Of a DNA stretch of 34,649 nt, positions 16,418 through 25,216 are shown piece after piece. The notes beneath the pieces were generated by a model. The model was given only the letters and a program-made list of their open reading frames with translations. It was not told the origin of the DNA and did not search any database. This DNA comes from CAYFVR01 sp046541515 (GTDB taxonomy: Bacteria > Desulfobacterota > Desulfobacteria > Desulfobacterales > Desulfococcaceae). The DNA is taken from positions 1 through 34,649 of the forward strand of contig JBKHDD010000032.1 in NCBI GenBank assembly GCA_046541515.1. The letters are read 5' to 3'. The translations under genes were made by a program, and so were the position numbers. The first letter of the stretch is position 1. Every line of letters begins with the position of its first letter.

Positions 16418-17217
16418 TCCCGGGCCTCCCTTCGGGCCGCCCGAACGGCCTGGCGGATGGCGCGGAGGCTGGAGAGGGCCATTTCCCGCCGCCGGTCGTA
16501 AATTTTGGCGGCAAAACGCTGGATGACCGGACGGGCCGTTTCCAGATCGGGCATTCCGGGATAAGTGCGCAAATCGTAATCTTCCAGTTTTACGGGGGAA
16601 AAGGCCATGCCCCGATCCAAGCCGAAGCCGTCGGCGAAATGGCCGCCGCCCCCCGTGACGGCTTCCCGGGCGGGGTCCTGGGTCCGAAATTGTTTGGCCG
16701 CGCGCAGCACCTGACTCGGAGACCGGTTCCGGTTGAGCGCGGCGATTTCCTCGTTGAGGAGACGGACAATGGCTTCAATGAGGCGGTAGGAGACGGCCTC
16801 GTCTTGGTTTTCCCCGGGCGAATCGGTTTCCGTTTCGCCCATGTAGCCGACCGAAGCCTTGCGGAGCCCTTCATAGGCGGTTTCCACCAATTTGACGTAG
16901 CCGCCGCGAGGGGTAAAGGCGGTGGGAAGCCGTTCCGGCAAAACGTCCGAAGGCACGCCGGCTTCCGGAGGAAATGCGTCCGACGTTATGCCGAGCTTGC
17001 GCAACAACTCCCGGCCTTTTTCCGGCGTGGTCGTGGACCGGTGGAACAAGCGGGCGTGGTCTTCGACGGATTTCCCCCGCCGACGAAGTTCTTCCACCAG
17101 TTGATCCAGCACCGCCAGTCGCGCCTCCATTCGACGGCGGTCGCCAAAAAAGGAGCCGGCCATTTCGGTCATCAATTCTTCGGCAAGGATGTCCGAAACA
17201 TCGTCTGGGGGGGACAT
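16414..17217 (-). CDS. Unrecognised protein coupled to citrate synthase
   Basis: 267 aa, soluble, no signal peptide or membrane segment. I do not recognise a family. It is rich in charged helical segments: an N-terminal helix pair (RRMEARLAVLDQLVEELRRR, about 28-47), a central region with LIEAIVRLLNEEIAALNRNR, and a basic C-terminal helix with many Arg and Ala. A glycine/histidine stretch, TGGGGHFADGFGLDRG, lies at about 188-203. The ATG at 17217 is chosen because GGAGG is 8 bases upstream; longer starts at 17223 and 17274 exist. The stop overlaps the citrate synthase start (ATGA), so the two are co-translated and a role tied to citrate synthase expression or carbon flux is possible. Confidence 0.7.
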   Translation of the reverse strand: MSPPDDVSDILAEELMTEMAGSFFGDRRRMEARLAVLDQLVEELRRRGKSVEDHARLFHRSTTTPEKGRELLRKLGITSDAFPPEAGVPSDVLPERLPTAFTPRGGYVKLVETAYEGLRKASVGYMGETETDSPGENQDEAVSYRLIEAIVRLLNEEIAALNRNRSPSQVLRAAKQFRTQDPAREAVTGGGGHFADGFGLDRGMAFSPVKLEDYDLRTYPGMPDLETARPVIQRFAAKIYDRRREMALSSLRAIRQAVRAARREARE

Positions 17218-17451
17218 GTTCATTTCCTCCGGCGGTGGGTTTCTAAAGGCGTTCGGAAACGCTCTTTCTACCATAAGCGACCCCCGAGGGCCAGAGGCGG
17301 TCGCCGAAAAGCGGGACGGTTTTTCCGGAAAATTCGGAATCCTTTCGGTTTTCCGGTGCCAATGGCCGCAACGGGCGGCATAAGGTGGTTGATTTCCAAG
17401 AGATTAACGGATAGAATTCAAAAATTTTTACTCTTGCCCCTTTGAGCCGCC

Positions 17452-20082
17452 ATGGAATCCGCCGAGACCGCTCATCCCAAACGTTCCCGTTTTCCCCACC
17501 GATTCAGCCGGACCAACCGGATGGTGTACGCCGGTTTGTTGCTGGCCGCATTGTCGTGGCTGCTGGCGGCCATTCTGGACGTTTTTCTAAACGCCAACAC
17601 GAGCCTGATGGAACAGGTCTTCAACCCGGAACCTTCCCAGATCGCGCTGCGGGTGATCGTGGTTTGTCTTTTCATGATTTTTGGTTCCCACGCACAGTTT
17701 ATCATTGATCAGCGGAACCAGGCCGAGGTGGCCCTTCGGGAAAGCGAAGAGAAGTATCGCAAAATCATCCGGGAAATCGACGACGGCTATTATGAGCTGA
17801 ACCTGGAAGGTCGGATCGTTTTTTTCAACGACGCCCTCCAGCGAATCGTCGGCTATCCCCGACAGGAGCTTCAGGGACTCCCCTGGCGGCGGCTGACCGA
17901 CGAGGCCAATGCGCGCCGCCTGACGGCCGCGCTGCGAAACGTTCGGGATGGCAAGGACGCCTATCCGACGGCCAGCTGGGAAATTATCCGAATGGACGGG
18001 GAAACCCGGATCGTGGAATCCTCCATTTCCCTGGTGCGAGACGCCGAAGGGACGGTGGCCGGCTTTCGGGGAATCCTTCGGGATGTCACCCAGCGCAAAC
18101 GGGAGGAGGCGCTGGAGCAGGCCAAACTGGCCGCGGAGGTGGCCAATCGGGCCAAAAGCGAGTTTCTGGCCAACATGAGCCATGAAATCCGGACGCCGCT
18201 CAATTCCATCATCGGCCTCATTGAAATGGTGCTGGAAACCGATCTCACATCCCAGCAGCGGGAGGATCTGGACGTGGTGATTTCCGCCGCCTACGCCCTG
18301 CTCTCCGTCATCAACGACATCCTGGATTTTTCCAAAATCGAGGCCGGCAAGCTGGAGCTGGAAGCGGTGGAATTCAACCTGCGGGATTTTCTGGGCGAGG
18401 CCCTTCGGATCATGTCGGCCAAAGCCCACGAAAAGGGCCTGGAACTGGCCTATCGGGTGCTTGCCGACGTGCCCGATCGACTGGCGGGGGATTCCTCCCG
18501 GTTCCGCCAAGTGGTGTTGAACCTTGTGGGCAACGCGGTCAAGTTTACGGAAAGTGGCCAGGTGATCGTGACGGTCCGCCGCGTGGCCCAGGAAGGCGCG
18601 GAAGTCACGTTGGAGGTGGCGGTTCAGGACACCGGGATCGGCATACCCCGGGACAAGCAGCCGACCATTTTCAACGCCTTTGAACAGGCCGACGGCAGTA
18701 CATCGCGCCGGTTTGGCGGGACGGGATTGGGGCTGGCCATTTCGGCCCAGCTGACCCGGCTCATGGGCGGCGAAATCTGGCTGGAAAGCGTGCCGGACGA
18801 AGGCAGCGCCTTTTTCTTCACCGCCCGCTTTCAGTCCCGGTCCGAAACCGCCTACGCAAACGAACTCCTGATGGACATCGACCTTCGGGGCACGCGGGTT
18901 CTGGTGGTGGACGACAACGAGGCCAGTCGCTCCATTCTGCTGGAAATGCTGGAAAGCTGGGAGATGAACGCCGACGCGGTCCCGGACGCCTCGGGCGCCC
19001 GGGAGCGGCTGGTGGGCGCCGCCGGGGTGGGAAAGCCCTACGCGGTGAGCATCGTTGATTCCGATATGCCCCGCTCCGACGCCTCGGGGCTGGTTCGCTG
19101 GTTGGGCGGCCGATCCGAACTGCAAACCCGGGTGATCATGATGTTGACCGCCGAAACGGCCCGGCGCAGAGACGGCTTTTTGAAAATGGGCGTGCCCGCC
19201 ACGGTGGTCAAACCGGTGCGCCCCTCGGACCTGCTGGACGCCATTATTCTGGCCCTGGATTTGGGACTCCCTCGGGCGGCGGACCCGGCGCCTGCGTCCG
19301 AAAGTCCCGAAGGGTTTCGCCCGCTTCGGATTCTGGTGGCCGAGGATACGCCCTTCAACCAGAAATATATCCTCCGGCTGCTTTCCCGGTGGGGGCACCA
19401 AACGGTCATCGCGGAAAACGGCTTGACCGCTTTGCGGATTCTCCAGCGGGAGACCTTCGATCTGGTGCTGATGGACGTCCAGATGCCCGAAATGGACGGA
19501 TTGGAGGCCACCGCCGCCATCCGGAAGATGGAACGGGACGGCCGGAGCCAACCCATTCCCATCATCGCCATGACGGCCCACGCCATGAAGGGGGACCGGG
19601 AGCGATGCATCGAGGCGGGCATGGACGACTATGTTTCCAAACCCATTTCATCGGACGCCCTGCTCAAGGCCATCCAGCGTTTGCTGCCGGCCGAAGGGCC
19701 GGACACCGAAGACCGGGAAGCGGAAGAAACCTCTCCGCCGCTCCCGGACCGGGCCGTCCTGCTCTCCTCTTTTGACAATGACTGGGATTTTTTCAAGGAC
19801 TGCGTTCACATGTTCCGGGAGGACTATCCGGCCATGCTGTCCGCCATCCAAGAAACCATCGGAACCGGAGACGCCCCCGGACTTCGCCGTTCGGCCCATG
19901 CGCTCAAGGGAATGGTGGGCAATTTCGGCGCTCGGGCCATCGCGCGCACCGCTTTTGTTTTGGAGGAAATGGGGCGGCGGGCCGAACTGTCCCAGGGAGA
20001 GGCAATCTGCCAGCAACTCGCCGAAGAGTTGTCCGGGTTGGAGAAAACGCTGCAGGCGATTCTCGAGGAGCCGGAACGTTGA
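17452..20082 (+). CDS. Hybrid sensor histidine kinase (PAS-HisKA-HATPase-REC-REC-Hpt)
   Basis: 876 aa. Two membrane helices (about 24-46 and 65-85) anchor it, followed by PAS (95-215), HisKA with the phospho-accepting His244 in SHEIRTPLN, an HATPase domain with NAVKFT, DTGIGIP and GTGLGLAI (about 348-462), a first receiver (481-605, Asp536, Lys587), a second receiver (625-745, Asp675, Lys730) and an Hpt domain with His816 in SAHALKG. All phosphorelay residues are present. The periplasmic loop is very short (about 20 residues), so the cue is probably read by PAS or the membrane. No strong ribosome site is seen before the ATG. The HD-GYP gene overlaps its stop and is the obvious output partner. 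Confidence 0.93.
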   Translation: MESAETAHPKRSRFPHRFSRTNRMVYAGLLLAALSWLLAAILDVFLNANTSLMEQVFNPEPSQIALRVIVVCLFMIFGSHAQFIIDQRNQAEVALRESEEKYRKIIREIDDGYYELNLEGRIVFFNDALQRIVGYPRQELQGLPWRRLTDEANARRLTAALRNVRDGKDAYPTASWEIIRMDGETRIVESSISLVRDAEGTVAGFRGILRDVTQRKREEALEQAKLAAEVANRAKSEFLANMSHEIRTPLNSIIGLIEMVLETDLTSQQREDLDVVISAAYALLSVINDILDFSKIEAGKLELEAVEFNLRDFLGEALRIMSAKAHEKGLELAYRVLADVPDRLAGDSSRFRQVVLNLVGNAVKFTESGQVIVTVRRVAQEGAEVTLEVAVQDTGIGIPRDKQPTIFNAFEQADGSTSRRFGGTGLGLAISAQLTRLMGGEIWLESVPDEGSAFFFTARFQSRSETAYANELLMDIDLRGTRVLVVDDNEASRSILLEMLESWEMNADAVPDASGARERLVGAAGVGKPYAVSIVDSDMPRSDASGLVRWLGGRSELQTRVIMMLTAETARRRDGFLKMGVPATVVKPVRPSDLLDAIILALDLGLPRAADPAPASESPEGFRPLRILVAEDTPFNQKYILRLLSRWGHQTVIAENGLTALRILQRETFDLVLMDVQMPEMDGLEATAAIRKMERDGRSQPIPIIAMTAHAMKGDRERCIEAGMDDYVSKPISSDALLKAIQRLLPAEGPDTEDREAEETSPPLPDRAVLLSSFDNDWDFFKDCVHMFREDYPAMLSAIQETIGTGDAPGLRRSAHALKGMVGNFGARAIARTAFVLEEMGRRAELSQGEAICQQLAEELSGLEKTLQAILEEPER

Positions 20083-21104
20083 ATATTGTGGTGGCGGAAG
20101 ACGACAAACTGACGCGGACCCGGCTGGTCCGGTTTTTGGAAAAATGGGGCCACGAGGTGACGGCCGCGGAGAACGGTCGGGAGGCCTTGCACGCATTTGA
20201 GGAAAGATCGGTGGATTTGATGATTACGGACTGGATGATGCCGGAGATGGATGGTCCGGAACTGGTCCGGCACGTTCGCGGCGGCCCAAAACCCTTCGCC
20301 TACATCATTCTCCTCACCTCCCGCGGCGACAAAACCGACATCATTTCCGGGCTGTTCGACATCGGCGTGGACGACTACGTGGTCAAGCCGTTCGATCCGG
20401 ACGAGCTTCGGGCCCGAATCAGCGTGGGCGAGCGCACCGTTCGCCTGGAGCGGCGTCTTCGGGAATACGGCCGGGGTTTGGAGAAGGTGGTCCGGAAACA
20501 GACGGAAATCATCCGGAAAACCCAGGAAGAGACCATCGTCAAGCTGCTGACCGCCCTGGAATCCCGCGACCATGAAACCGGCGGCCATGTTCGACGGATT
20601 GCGCTGTACAGCGAGCTGCTGGCCGAGGCCGCGGGCTGGCCGGCGGCCCGGCGGGACGACCTTCGACTGGCGGCGCCGATGCACGACATCGGAAAAATCG
20701 GGGTTCCCGATCAAATTCTCCTGAAACCGGCCAAATTGACGGTGGACGAGTTCGAGGTTGTCAAATCCCACACCACCATCGGCGGCCGGATTTTCGCCAA
20801 CGCGGCCTATCCCATGTTGCAAATGGCCCATGACATCGCCCTGTTTCACCATGAGCGATGGGACGGAAGCGGGTACCCCTCGGGGCTGGGGAACGGTCGG
20901 ATTCCGGAGGCCGCCCGGATTGTCGCCCTGGCCGACGTGTATGACGCCCTCAGCACCGACCGGGTATATCGCAAGGCGCTTCCGCAGGCGGAAGTCCTGG
21001 CGCTGATGGCGGAAGGGCGGGGCAATCACTTCGATCCCTATTTGTACGATCGTTTTGTGGAACGGCTGTCCGACATGCGTTCGGTTCTTCGGGAAAACCC
21101 GTGA
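20079..21104 (+). CDS. Response regulator with HD-GYP cyclic-di-GMP phosphodiesterase domain
   Basis: 341 aa. The receiver domain (1-120) has the acidic pair in VVAEDDK, phospho-accepting Asp51 in ITDWMMPEMDG, and Lys103. A helical linker leads to an HD-GYP domain (about 150-335) with HDIGKIGVPD (His202, Asp203), HHERWDGSGYP (257-267) and ADVYDALSTDRVYRKA, the full set of metal and catalytic residues; it should hydrolyse cyclic di-GMP in the cytosol. The start is a TTG at 20079 overlapping the TGA of the histidine kinase (TTGA), giving translational coupling; the receiver's first strand (NIVVAEDD) begins right there, which supports this start. Confidence 0.93.
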   Translation: MNIVVAEDDKLTRTRLVRFLEKWGHEVTAAENGREALHAFEERSVDLMITDWMMPEMDGPELVRHVRGGPKPFAYIILLTSRGDKTDIISGLFDIGVDDYVVKPFDPDELRARISVGERTVRLERRLREYGRGLEKVVRKQTEIIRKTQEETIVKLLTALESRDHETGGHVRRIALYSELLAEAAGWPAARRDDLRLAAPMHDIGKIGVPDQILLKPAKLTVDEFEVVKSHTTIGGRIFANAAYPMLQMAHDIALFHHERWDGSGYPSGLGNGRIPEAARIVALADVYDALSTDRVYRKALPQAEVLALMAEGRGNHFDPYLYDRFVERLSDMRSVLRENP

Positions 21105-21418
21105 ACGTGGCCCGCGTTCCGTTTTCGGATTAGGCCCCGTCGTCGCCGTCGGTTCTGGATGCCGTCGGCGCGGGCGACCGGGAGGCGGCTCGCCTGCTTC
21201 GCCGCGATCCCGACGAAATTCCCCGCCCTTTCAAGAGGTTGGATTGAGCCGGCCGTCCCGGCCATCCATTTCCAACTTCCAGCGGCCAACGCGGGGTTGA
21301 ATTTTTCGGTTTTTTTCTCATCCAAATTAAACGGGCATGGAAACGGTTTGCTTCCATGCCCGGGGGCTTGTTTCAAAATCGCCGCTTCACGACGGCTTCT
21401 TCGATCTCGCCTTGGTCG
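21105..21418. other. 314-base convergent intergenic stretch
   Basis: It lies between the HD-GYP gene (+) and the M23 gene (-). A 37-codon open frame at 21134-21247 has gene-like codon use and an ankyrin-like sequence (VLDAVGAGDREAARLLRR) but no start codon with a ribosome site; it may be a gene remnant. The hairpin at 21332-21362 is listed separately. Nothing else is seen. Confidence 0.4.
21332..21362 (-). terminator. Terminator hairpin between convergent genes
   Basis: CGGGCATGGAA at 21332-21342 pairs perfectly with TTCCATGCCCG at 21352-21362 around a nine-base loop. Read on the minus strand it follows the M23 gene by 57 bases and is followed by TTTAATTT, a fair T-rich tail. It could also stop + strand transcripts from the HD-GYP gene. 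Confidence 0.65.
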
Positions 21419-22684
21419 TTATCCGCCCTCCCCGAGGGTGGGAATTTTCGCCGAGAACTCCCGGGTTCCGTCATTGTCCAGATCAAATCGCAGGCTCGCC
21501 ATGAGCGAGTAGAACCTTTTTCGCAGGTCGGGATCTACCGGATCGGCCGAGGGAATATCTTGTTCCAAAAAATTGACCGCCTTTCCGTCTTCCCAGAATC
21601 GAAAGTCCAGATGAGGTCCCGTTGAAAGCCCGGTGCTGCCCACATAACCGATTTTCTGTCCCTGCTTCACTTCGGCGCCCATTTGAATGCCGTCGGCGGT
21701 CCCCGACAGATGGAGATACTGGGTCATATACCGGTGATTGTGCCGAATCTGAATATAGCGGCCCATGCTCCGGTTGTATCCCGCCTTTTCCACTTTGCCG
21801 TCTCCAACCGACAGCACGGGCGTGCCCGTGGGCGCCGCATAATCAATGCCGAGGTGAGGTCGGTATTCGTTTAAGATGGGGTGGAGTCGTTTATGGGAAT
21901 ATCCGGAACTGATTCGGGAATATTCCAAAGGGGCTTTTAGAAACGCCTTGCGAAGGCTTTCACCTTTTTCGTCGTAGTAACCCCCTTCGCCGGGCTTTTC
22001 TTCAAAGTAAAACGCATAATATGGCTGGTCTTGCTTGTGAATGCAGGCCGCCAAAATTCGGCCATAGCCGACGACCTGGCCATTCGCCCGGCGTTCCTCC
22101 ACGATAAAGCCAAAGCGGTCCCCCGGCTGAAAACGGAAAAAGTCCAGGGTCCAAGCATAAATTTTAGAAAGACGCATGGCGAGCTGAAAGTCGATTTCCG
22201 CCTCGGAAAAGGCGTTCCAAAGGGAAGAATGGATGGTGCCGAAGAACGTTTTGTTTTCGACCTTTATGGGTTTTTGACCCTCGAAAATCTTGACCGTTTC
22301 TCCCAGATCAAAGACCACGAAATTCACCGGCGTTCGCTCATATACAAAGTAGCGAATGCCTTCCGGAACGCAGGGATTCCCGATCAGGGAGTAGGGTCGC
22401 CCCGCCCGAATTTTCCGGACGTCGAAAACCCCCTCGCAACGGTCCACCGCCGTCTGGATTTTGGAATATGGCACGCCGGAATCCAGCAGAATCTCGGAAA
22501 GATTTTCCCCGGGCTGGACCACGTCGCGCCGGACCTCGTACGGATCGCAATTAATCCCGTATTCCAGGGCCAAAAGCGGGGGACCGACGCGCTTTTCCTG
22601 GGCATGGGCCATGGTGAAAACAATCGAGAGGGAGACGCTGGCGACCAGCGCGAAGCCCCATTTTTGAATTTTTTGGGTAAGCAA
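21419..22684 (-). CDS. Secreted M23-family peptidase
   Basis: 421 aa from a TTG at 22684, which gives a classic signal peptide (MLTQKIQKWGFALVASVSLS, cut near AHA|QEK); AGGAG lies 11 bases upstream. Starting at the ATG at 22738 would place the helix too deep and overlap the upstream gene. A LysM/OapA-like segment (VVQPGENLSEILLDSG, about 55-105) precedes the M23 domain (about 255-390): HLGID gives zinc ligands His277 and Asp281, YLHL is present, and the last motif reads GPHLDF, with Asp360 where HxH proteins have the second His. The family are endopeptidases of peptidoglycan cross-links; some are regulators. I believe HxD occurs in other M23 proteins, so I do not call it inactive. Confidence 0.85.
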   Translation of the reverse strand: MLTQKIQKWGFALVASVSLSIVFTMAHAQEKRVGPPLLALEYGINCDPYEVRRDVVQPGENLSEILLDSGVPYSKIQTAVDRCEGVFDVRKIRAGRPYSLIGNPCVPEGIRYFVYERTPVNFVVFDLGETVKIFEGQKPIKVENKTFFGTIHSSLWNAFSEAEIDFQLAMRLSKIYAWTLDFFRFQPGDRFGFIVEERRANGQVVGYGRILAACIHKQDQPYYAFYFEEKPGEGGYYDEKGESLRKAFLKAPLEYSRISSGYSHKRLHPILNEYRPHLGIDYAAPTGTPVLSVGDGKVEKAGYNRSMGRYIQIRHNHRYMTQYLHLSGTADGIQMGAEVKQGQKIGYVGSTGLSTGPHLDFRFWEDGKAVNFLEQDIPSADPVDPDLRKRFYSLMASLRFDLDNDGTREFSAKIPTLGEGG

Positions 22685-22712
22685 AACGTTGAGGACTCCT
22701 AATTCAGATGAG

Positions 22713-23348
22713 TTAGTTTGGGTTTCCGGAATCGGCATCCGTCTTGTACCGATCCATCAGCTCGTCCAGGGTCCGGCCGTCCCCCGCGGAAAACACCGGA
22801 TTGATCTCGGCCAATTCCTCCCAGGCGCGAAGCCCCTCCTCCGGCTGGTCGAGGTCGTGCAGGAGGACGATTCCACGGTTGAACCGAGCGATTTCATGGC
22901 GCGGGTTCAATTCAATCGCGCGATCAAACGCTTCCAGCGCCTTCCGCGAGTCGCCGGCGCGACGGTGCATGACCCCCAGATCGGTCCAGAGGTCCCCGTT
23001 TTCGGGGTCCCGTTCTAACGCCTCCCGGTAGGCGTCGATTGCCGCGTCGAAGCGCCCGGCGTCGAAATAAAGGTGGCCCAGCTGGGCCCAGGCGGCGGGG
23101 TCCGCCGGATTGTCATCGGTTCTTCGACGCAAGGCCGCTTCCATGGCGTCCAGATCCCCCTGGGCGGGGGACGAAGCGGCATTTCCCGTCCCGGAATGGG
23201 GAGCTGGATTTCCAACGCCGGAAAGGCCGCTGGTTTTATAGGCGGTCAACGCCACGCCGCCGATGAAGCCGACGATCAAACAAGCGATGGCCGTGGAGAG
23301 AAGGGGGCGGCGAGAAACGCGCGGGGAGGACCGAGGTTGGTTAGCCAC
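22713..23348 (-). CDS. Membrane-anchored TPR protein
   Basis: 211 aa. One N-terminal membrane helix (about 16-36) is followed by a Gly/Ser/Pro-rich linker and three to four tetratricopeptide units from about 65 to 190 (AWAQLGHLYFDAGRFDAAID, LWTDLGVMHRRAGDSRKALE, ARFNRGIVLLHD). The fold mediates protein contacts, probably on the periplasmic side. The start is a GTG with GGAG 8 bases upstream. Its start overlaps the end of the small ORF upstream, and the M23 gene begins 28 bases downstream, so the three probably form one transcript; a scaffold role for the M23 enzyme is a guess. Confidence 0.82.
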   Translation of the reverse strand: MANQPRSSPRVSRRPLLSTAIACLIVGFIGGVALTAYKTSGLSGVGNPAPHSGTGNAASSPAQGDLDAMEAALRRRTDDNPADPAAWAQLGHLYFDAGRFDAAIDAYREALERDPENGDLWTDLGVMHRRAGDSRKALEAFDRAIELNPRHEIARFNRGIVLLHDLDQPEEGLRAWEELAEINPVFSAGDGRTLDELMDRYKTDADSGNPN

Positions 23349-23511
23349 GTTCTTTCTCCGGTCTGGCCGCCGGACGAGTCGGCCGGGGCGGGACCTTGAA
23401 AAGAATCTGGTGGAAGGACGAAAGCGGGTCCGATTTGGACGGATTTTCCAGGCGTCCGTTCCAACTTCGACCCGAATAAAGCGAAGAAAAAATTCCGACC
23501 GCCCGTTTCAT
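23341..23511 (-). CDS. Small ORF overlapping the TPR gene start
   Basis: 56 aa, no recognised family. It begins MKRAVGIFSSLYSG and becomes Pro/Arg-rich and basic (KVPPRPTRPAARPEKER). GGGAA lies 8 bases before the ATG. The stop TAA overlaps the GTG of the TPR gene by eight bases, the spacing expected for translational coupling, which is the main argument that it is translated. It could be a leader peptide for the TPR gene. Confidence 0.4.
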   Translation of the reverse strand: MKRAVGIFSSLYSGRSWNGRLENPSKSDPLSSFHQILFKVPPRPTRPAARPEKERG

Positions 23512-23821
23512 GGCAATTGTTCCCGTTTGAGGTTCAAGGCAAAGTCGGTCGGCGTTATACAAGTATCGGTTTGGCCTGTCAACCCGCATATGGTTTGGAA
23601 ATTTTGGCCGAAAGATATCTCGAAGTGCCCTTTCCGCAAGAGAATTCGTGGACGGGTTGCCGCCTGCCGCCGGTATTGGGAAAGTGCGCCCAGCGGTCTT
23701 CTTTCGGAGAGAATAATCCATTATGAGACAACTGATTTGGGGTGACCCGGAAAAGCGGAGAAAGTCATGAAAAAATCGGAGGAAAGAAAATTGCGTCGAA
23801 GGGATAAATTGCCGTAAAGGA
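23512..23821. other. 310-base intergenic stretch after the PilS-like gene
   Basis: No convincing gene. On + two tiny frames overlap by ATGA: 23725-23772 (15 aa, MRQLIWGDPEKRRKS) and 23769-23819 (16 aa, MKKSEERKLRRRDKLP), each with a GGAG-like site. No + strand gene follows until 26793, so they are probably chance. The promoter for the small ORF, TPR and M23 genes should lie here on the minus strand, but no clear -35/-10 pair is seen. Confidence 0.35.
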
Positions 23822-25216
23822 TTATGCCACCGCAGAGGGGGCGACGCTTTTGGGGTCTCTCGCCTGTTCCGGGTGGGCTTCCGCAGAGGCCCTTGCCAGC
23901 CGCAGGAGAACCACCGTTCCTTCTTCCAAGCGGCTCTCAATGTCCAAGCGGCCTCCGGCGGATTCAATGATCCGGTGAACGATCGAAAGCCCCAGTCCGG
24001 TCCCGTGGGCCTTGGTGGTCACGAAAGGATCGAAAATGGTCGGCAGAAGGTCTTCGGGAATTCCGCAGCCGTTGTCGGATATTCGCACGGTCACCTGATC
24101 TTCCCTGGTGGGAAACAGGTCCACCGATATTTCACCGGATGCCGGAATGGCTTCGGACGCATTTCGGAGAAGATTCCACAGAACCTGCCGGAGGTGGTCC
24201 GGATCCATCCGTACCCACAGGTCCGGAGCGAGATCCCGATGGATCCGGATATCGCCCGTTCCTCGATTCTCCCGGGCAAATAAATCCACGATCTCCTCCA
24301 CGGCCCGGCTGGCATTCAGGCTGCGAGGATAACCCGCCGGAGGACGGGCGAACATGAGAAAATCGGTCACAAGCGAACTGAGCCGGTCGGCTTCCCGGCA
24401 AACGATCCGCATGAGCTTTTGATGCTGATCGTCGAGATCCAGCTCCTCGTGCAGCAATTGAATCGAGCCGGTCAAAGAGGCCAGCGGGTTTTTGATTTCA
24501 TGGGCCAAGCCGGCCGCCATTTCTCCAACCACTGCCATCCGTTGCACCCGCTGCACATGGGACTCCATGGCGCGGAGTTCTTTTCGGGTCTTTCGATTTT
24601 GTTCCGCCAAGAGCCCGCTTAGGAACGCGACGGCGAAGCAGGCCACGATGATTGTGATCACCTTGTAGAGAACAAAACTCCAGGGCTGATCCGCGGCGGT
24701 CAATCCGCCTTCAACGCCGAATGGCCGAAGAATTCGGTAATATTCCAGGTCCACCAGCAGACCGTATTGAATGCCGCAAAGGGCGGCCACCACCATGCTT
24801 CCTCCACGAAAAAGAAGCATGCTGGCATATATGATGACCACTAGATACAAAAAAGAAAAAAGACTGGAAAAGCTTCCGGTGAGAAAAATGACCAGCGTGA
24901 CCACCACCGTGTCGATGGCGATCTGAACAAATGCGAAAAGAACCGTTCGCTGGGTGCGGGGAAGAAGGATGGAGTAGACAAAGGAAAGAAAAAAAAGGGT
25001 TCCGATCAATCCATAAAGAATTATCAAGGGTTGATTTAAGGAGGCGATCTGTCCGCCGAGGTGAAGTACGGCGGTGGATGCCAGAAGAAGAACGGTGAAC
25101 AGCACCCGGAAAAACATCAGCCATTTGAGCTTTTCAAAGAAATCGTCGTCCGAGCGCACCAAGGGACTGTTCACCGAAACGGGGAACTGTCCTTCGGATT
25201 TGGAATTCATGTTCAT
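23822..25216 (-). CDS. PilS-like membrane sensor histidine kinase
   Basis: 464 aa. About six membrane helices (residues 30-205) with very short loops are followed by a cytosolic linker, HisKA with phospho-accepting His239 in AGLAHEIKNPL, and HATPase with NLLRNASEAI, DNGCGIP and GTGLGLSI. The polytopic input domain, the NtrB/PilS-type kinase core and the position just after pilC all point to PilS, which with PilR controls sigma-54 transcription of pilin. No receiver or PilR gene is adjacent. The ATG at 25216 shares one base with the pilC stop (TGATG), so the two are co-translated; a longer frame to 25297 would run inside pilC and is not preferred. Ligand unknown. Confidence 0.85.
   Translation of the reverse strand: MNMNSKSEGQFPVSVNSPLVRSDDDFFEKLKWLMFFRVLFTVLLLASTAVLHLGGQIASLNQPLIILYGLIGTLFFLSFVYSILLPRTQRTVLFAFVQIAIDTVVVTLVIFLTGSFSSLFSFLYLVVIIYASMLLFRGGSMVVAALCGIQYGLLVDLEYYRILRPFGVEGGLTAADQPWSFVLYKVITIIVACFAVAFLSGLLAEQNRKTRKELRAMESHVQRVQRMAVVGEMAAGLAHEIKNPLASLTGSIQLLHEELDLDDQHQKLMRIVCREADRLSSLVTDFLMFARPPAGYPRSLNASRAVEEIVDLFARENRGTGDIRIHRDLAPDLWVRMDPDHLRQVLWNLLRNASEAIPASGEISVDLFPTREDQVTVRISDNGCGIPEDLLPTIFDPFVTTKAHGTGLGLSIVHRIIESAGGRLDIESRLEEGTVVLLRLARASAEAHPEQARDPKSVAPSAVA

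Noticed and set aside
21134..21247. 37-codon frame with ankyrin-like sequence after the HD-GYP gene
   Set aside because: No start codon with a ribosome site and too short; at most a gene remnant.
21419..22684. M23 peptidase as a dead enzyme because GPHLDF replaces HLH
   Set aside because: Asp can bind zinc and I recall the same HxD form in other M23 proteins; the remaining ligands are intact.
23725..23819. Two tiny ATGA-overlapping frames of 15 and 16 codons
   Set aside because: No + strand gene follows to be controlled as by a leader peptide; the length is within chance.
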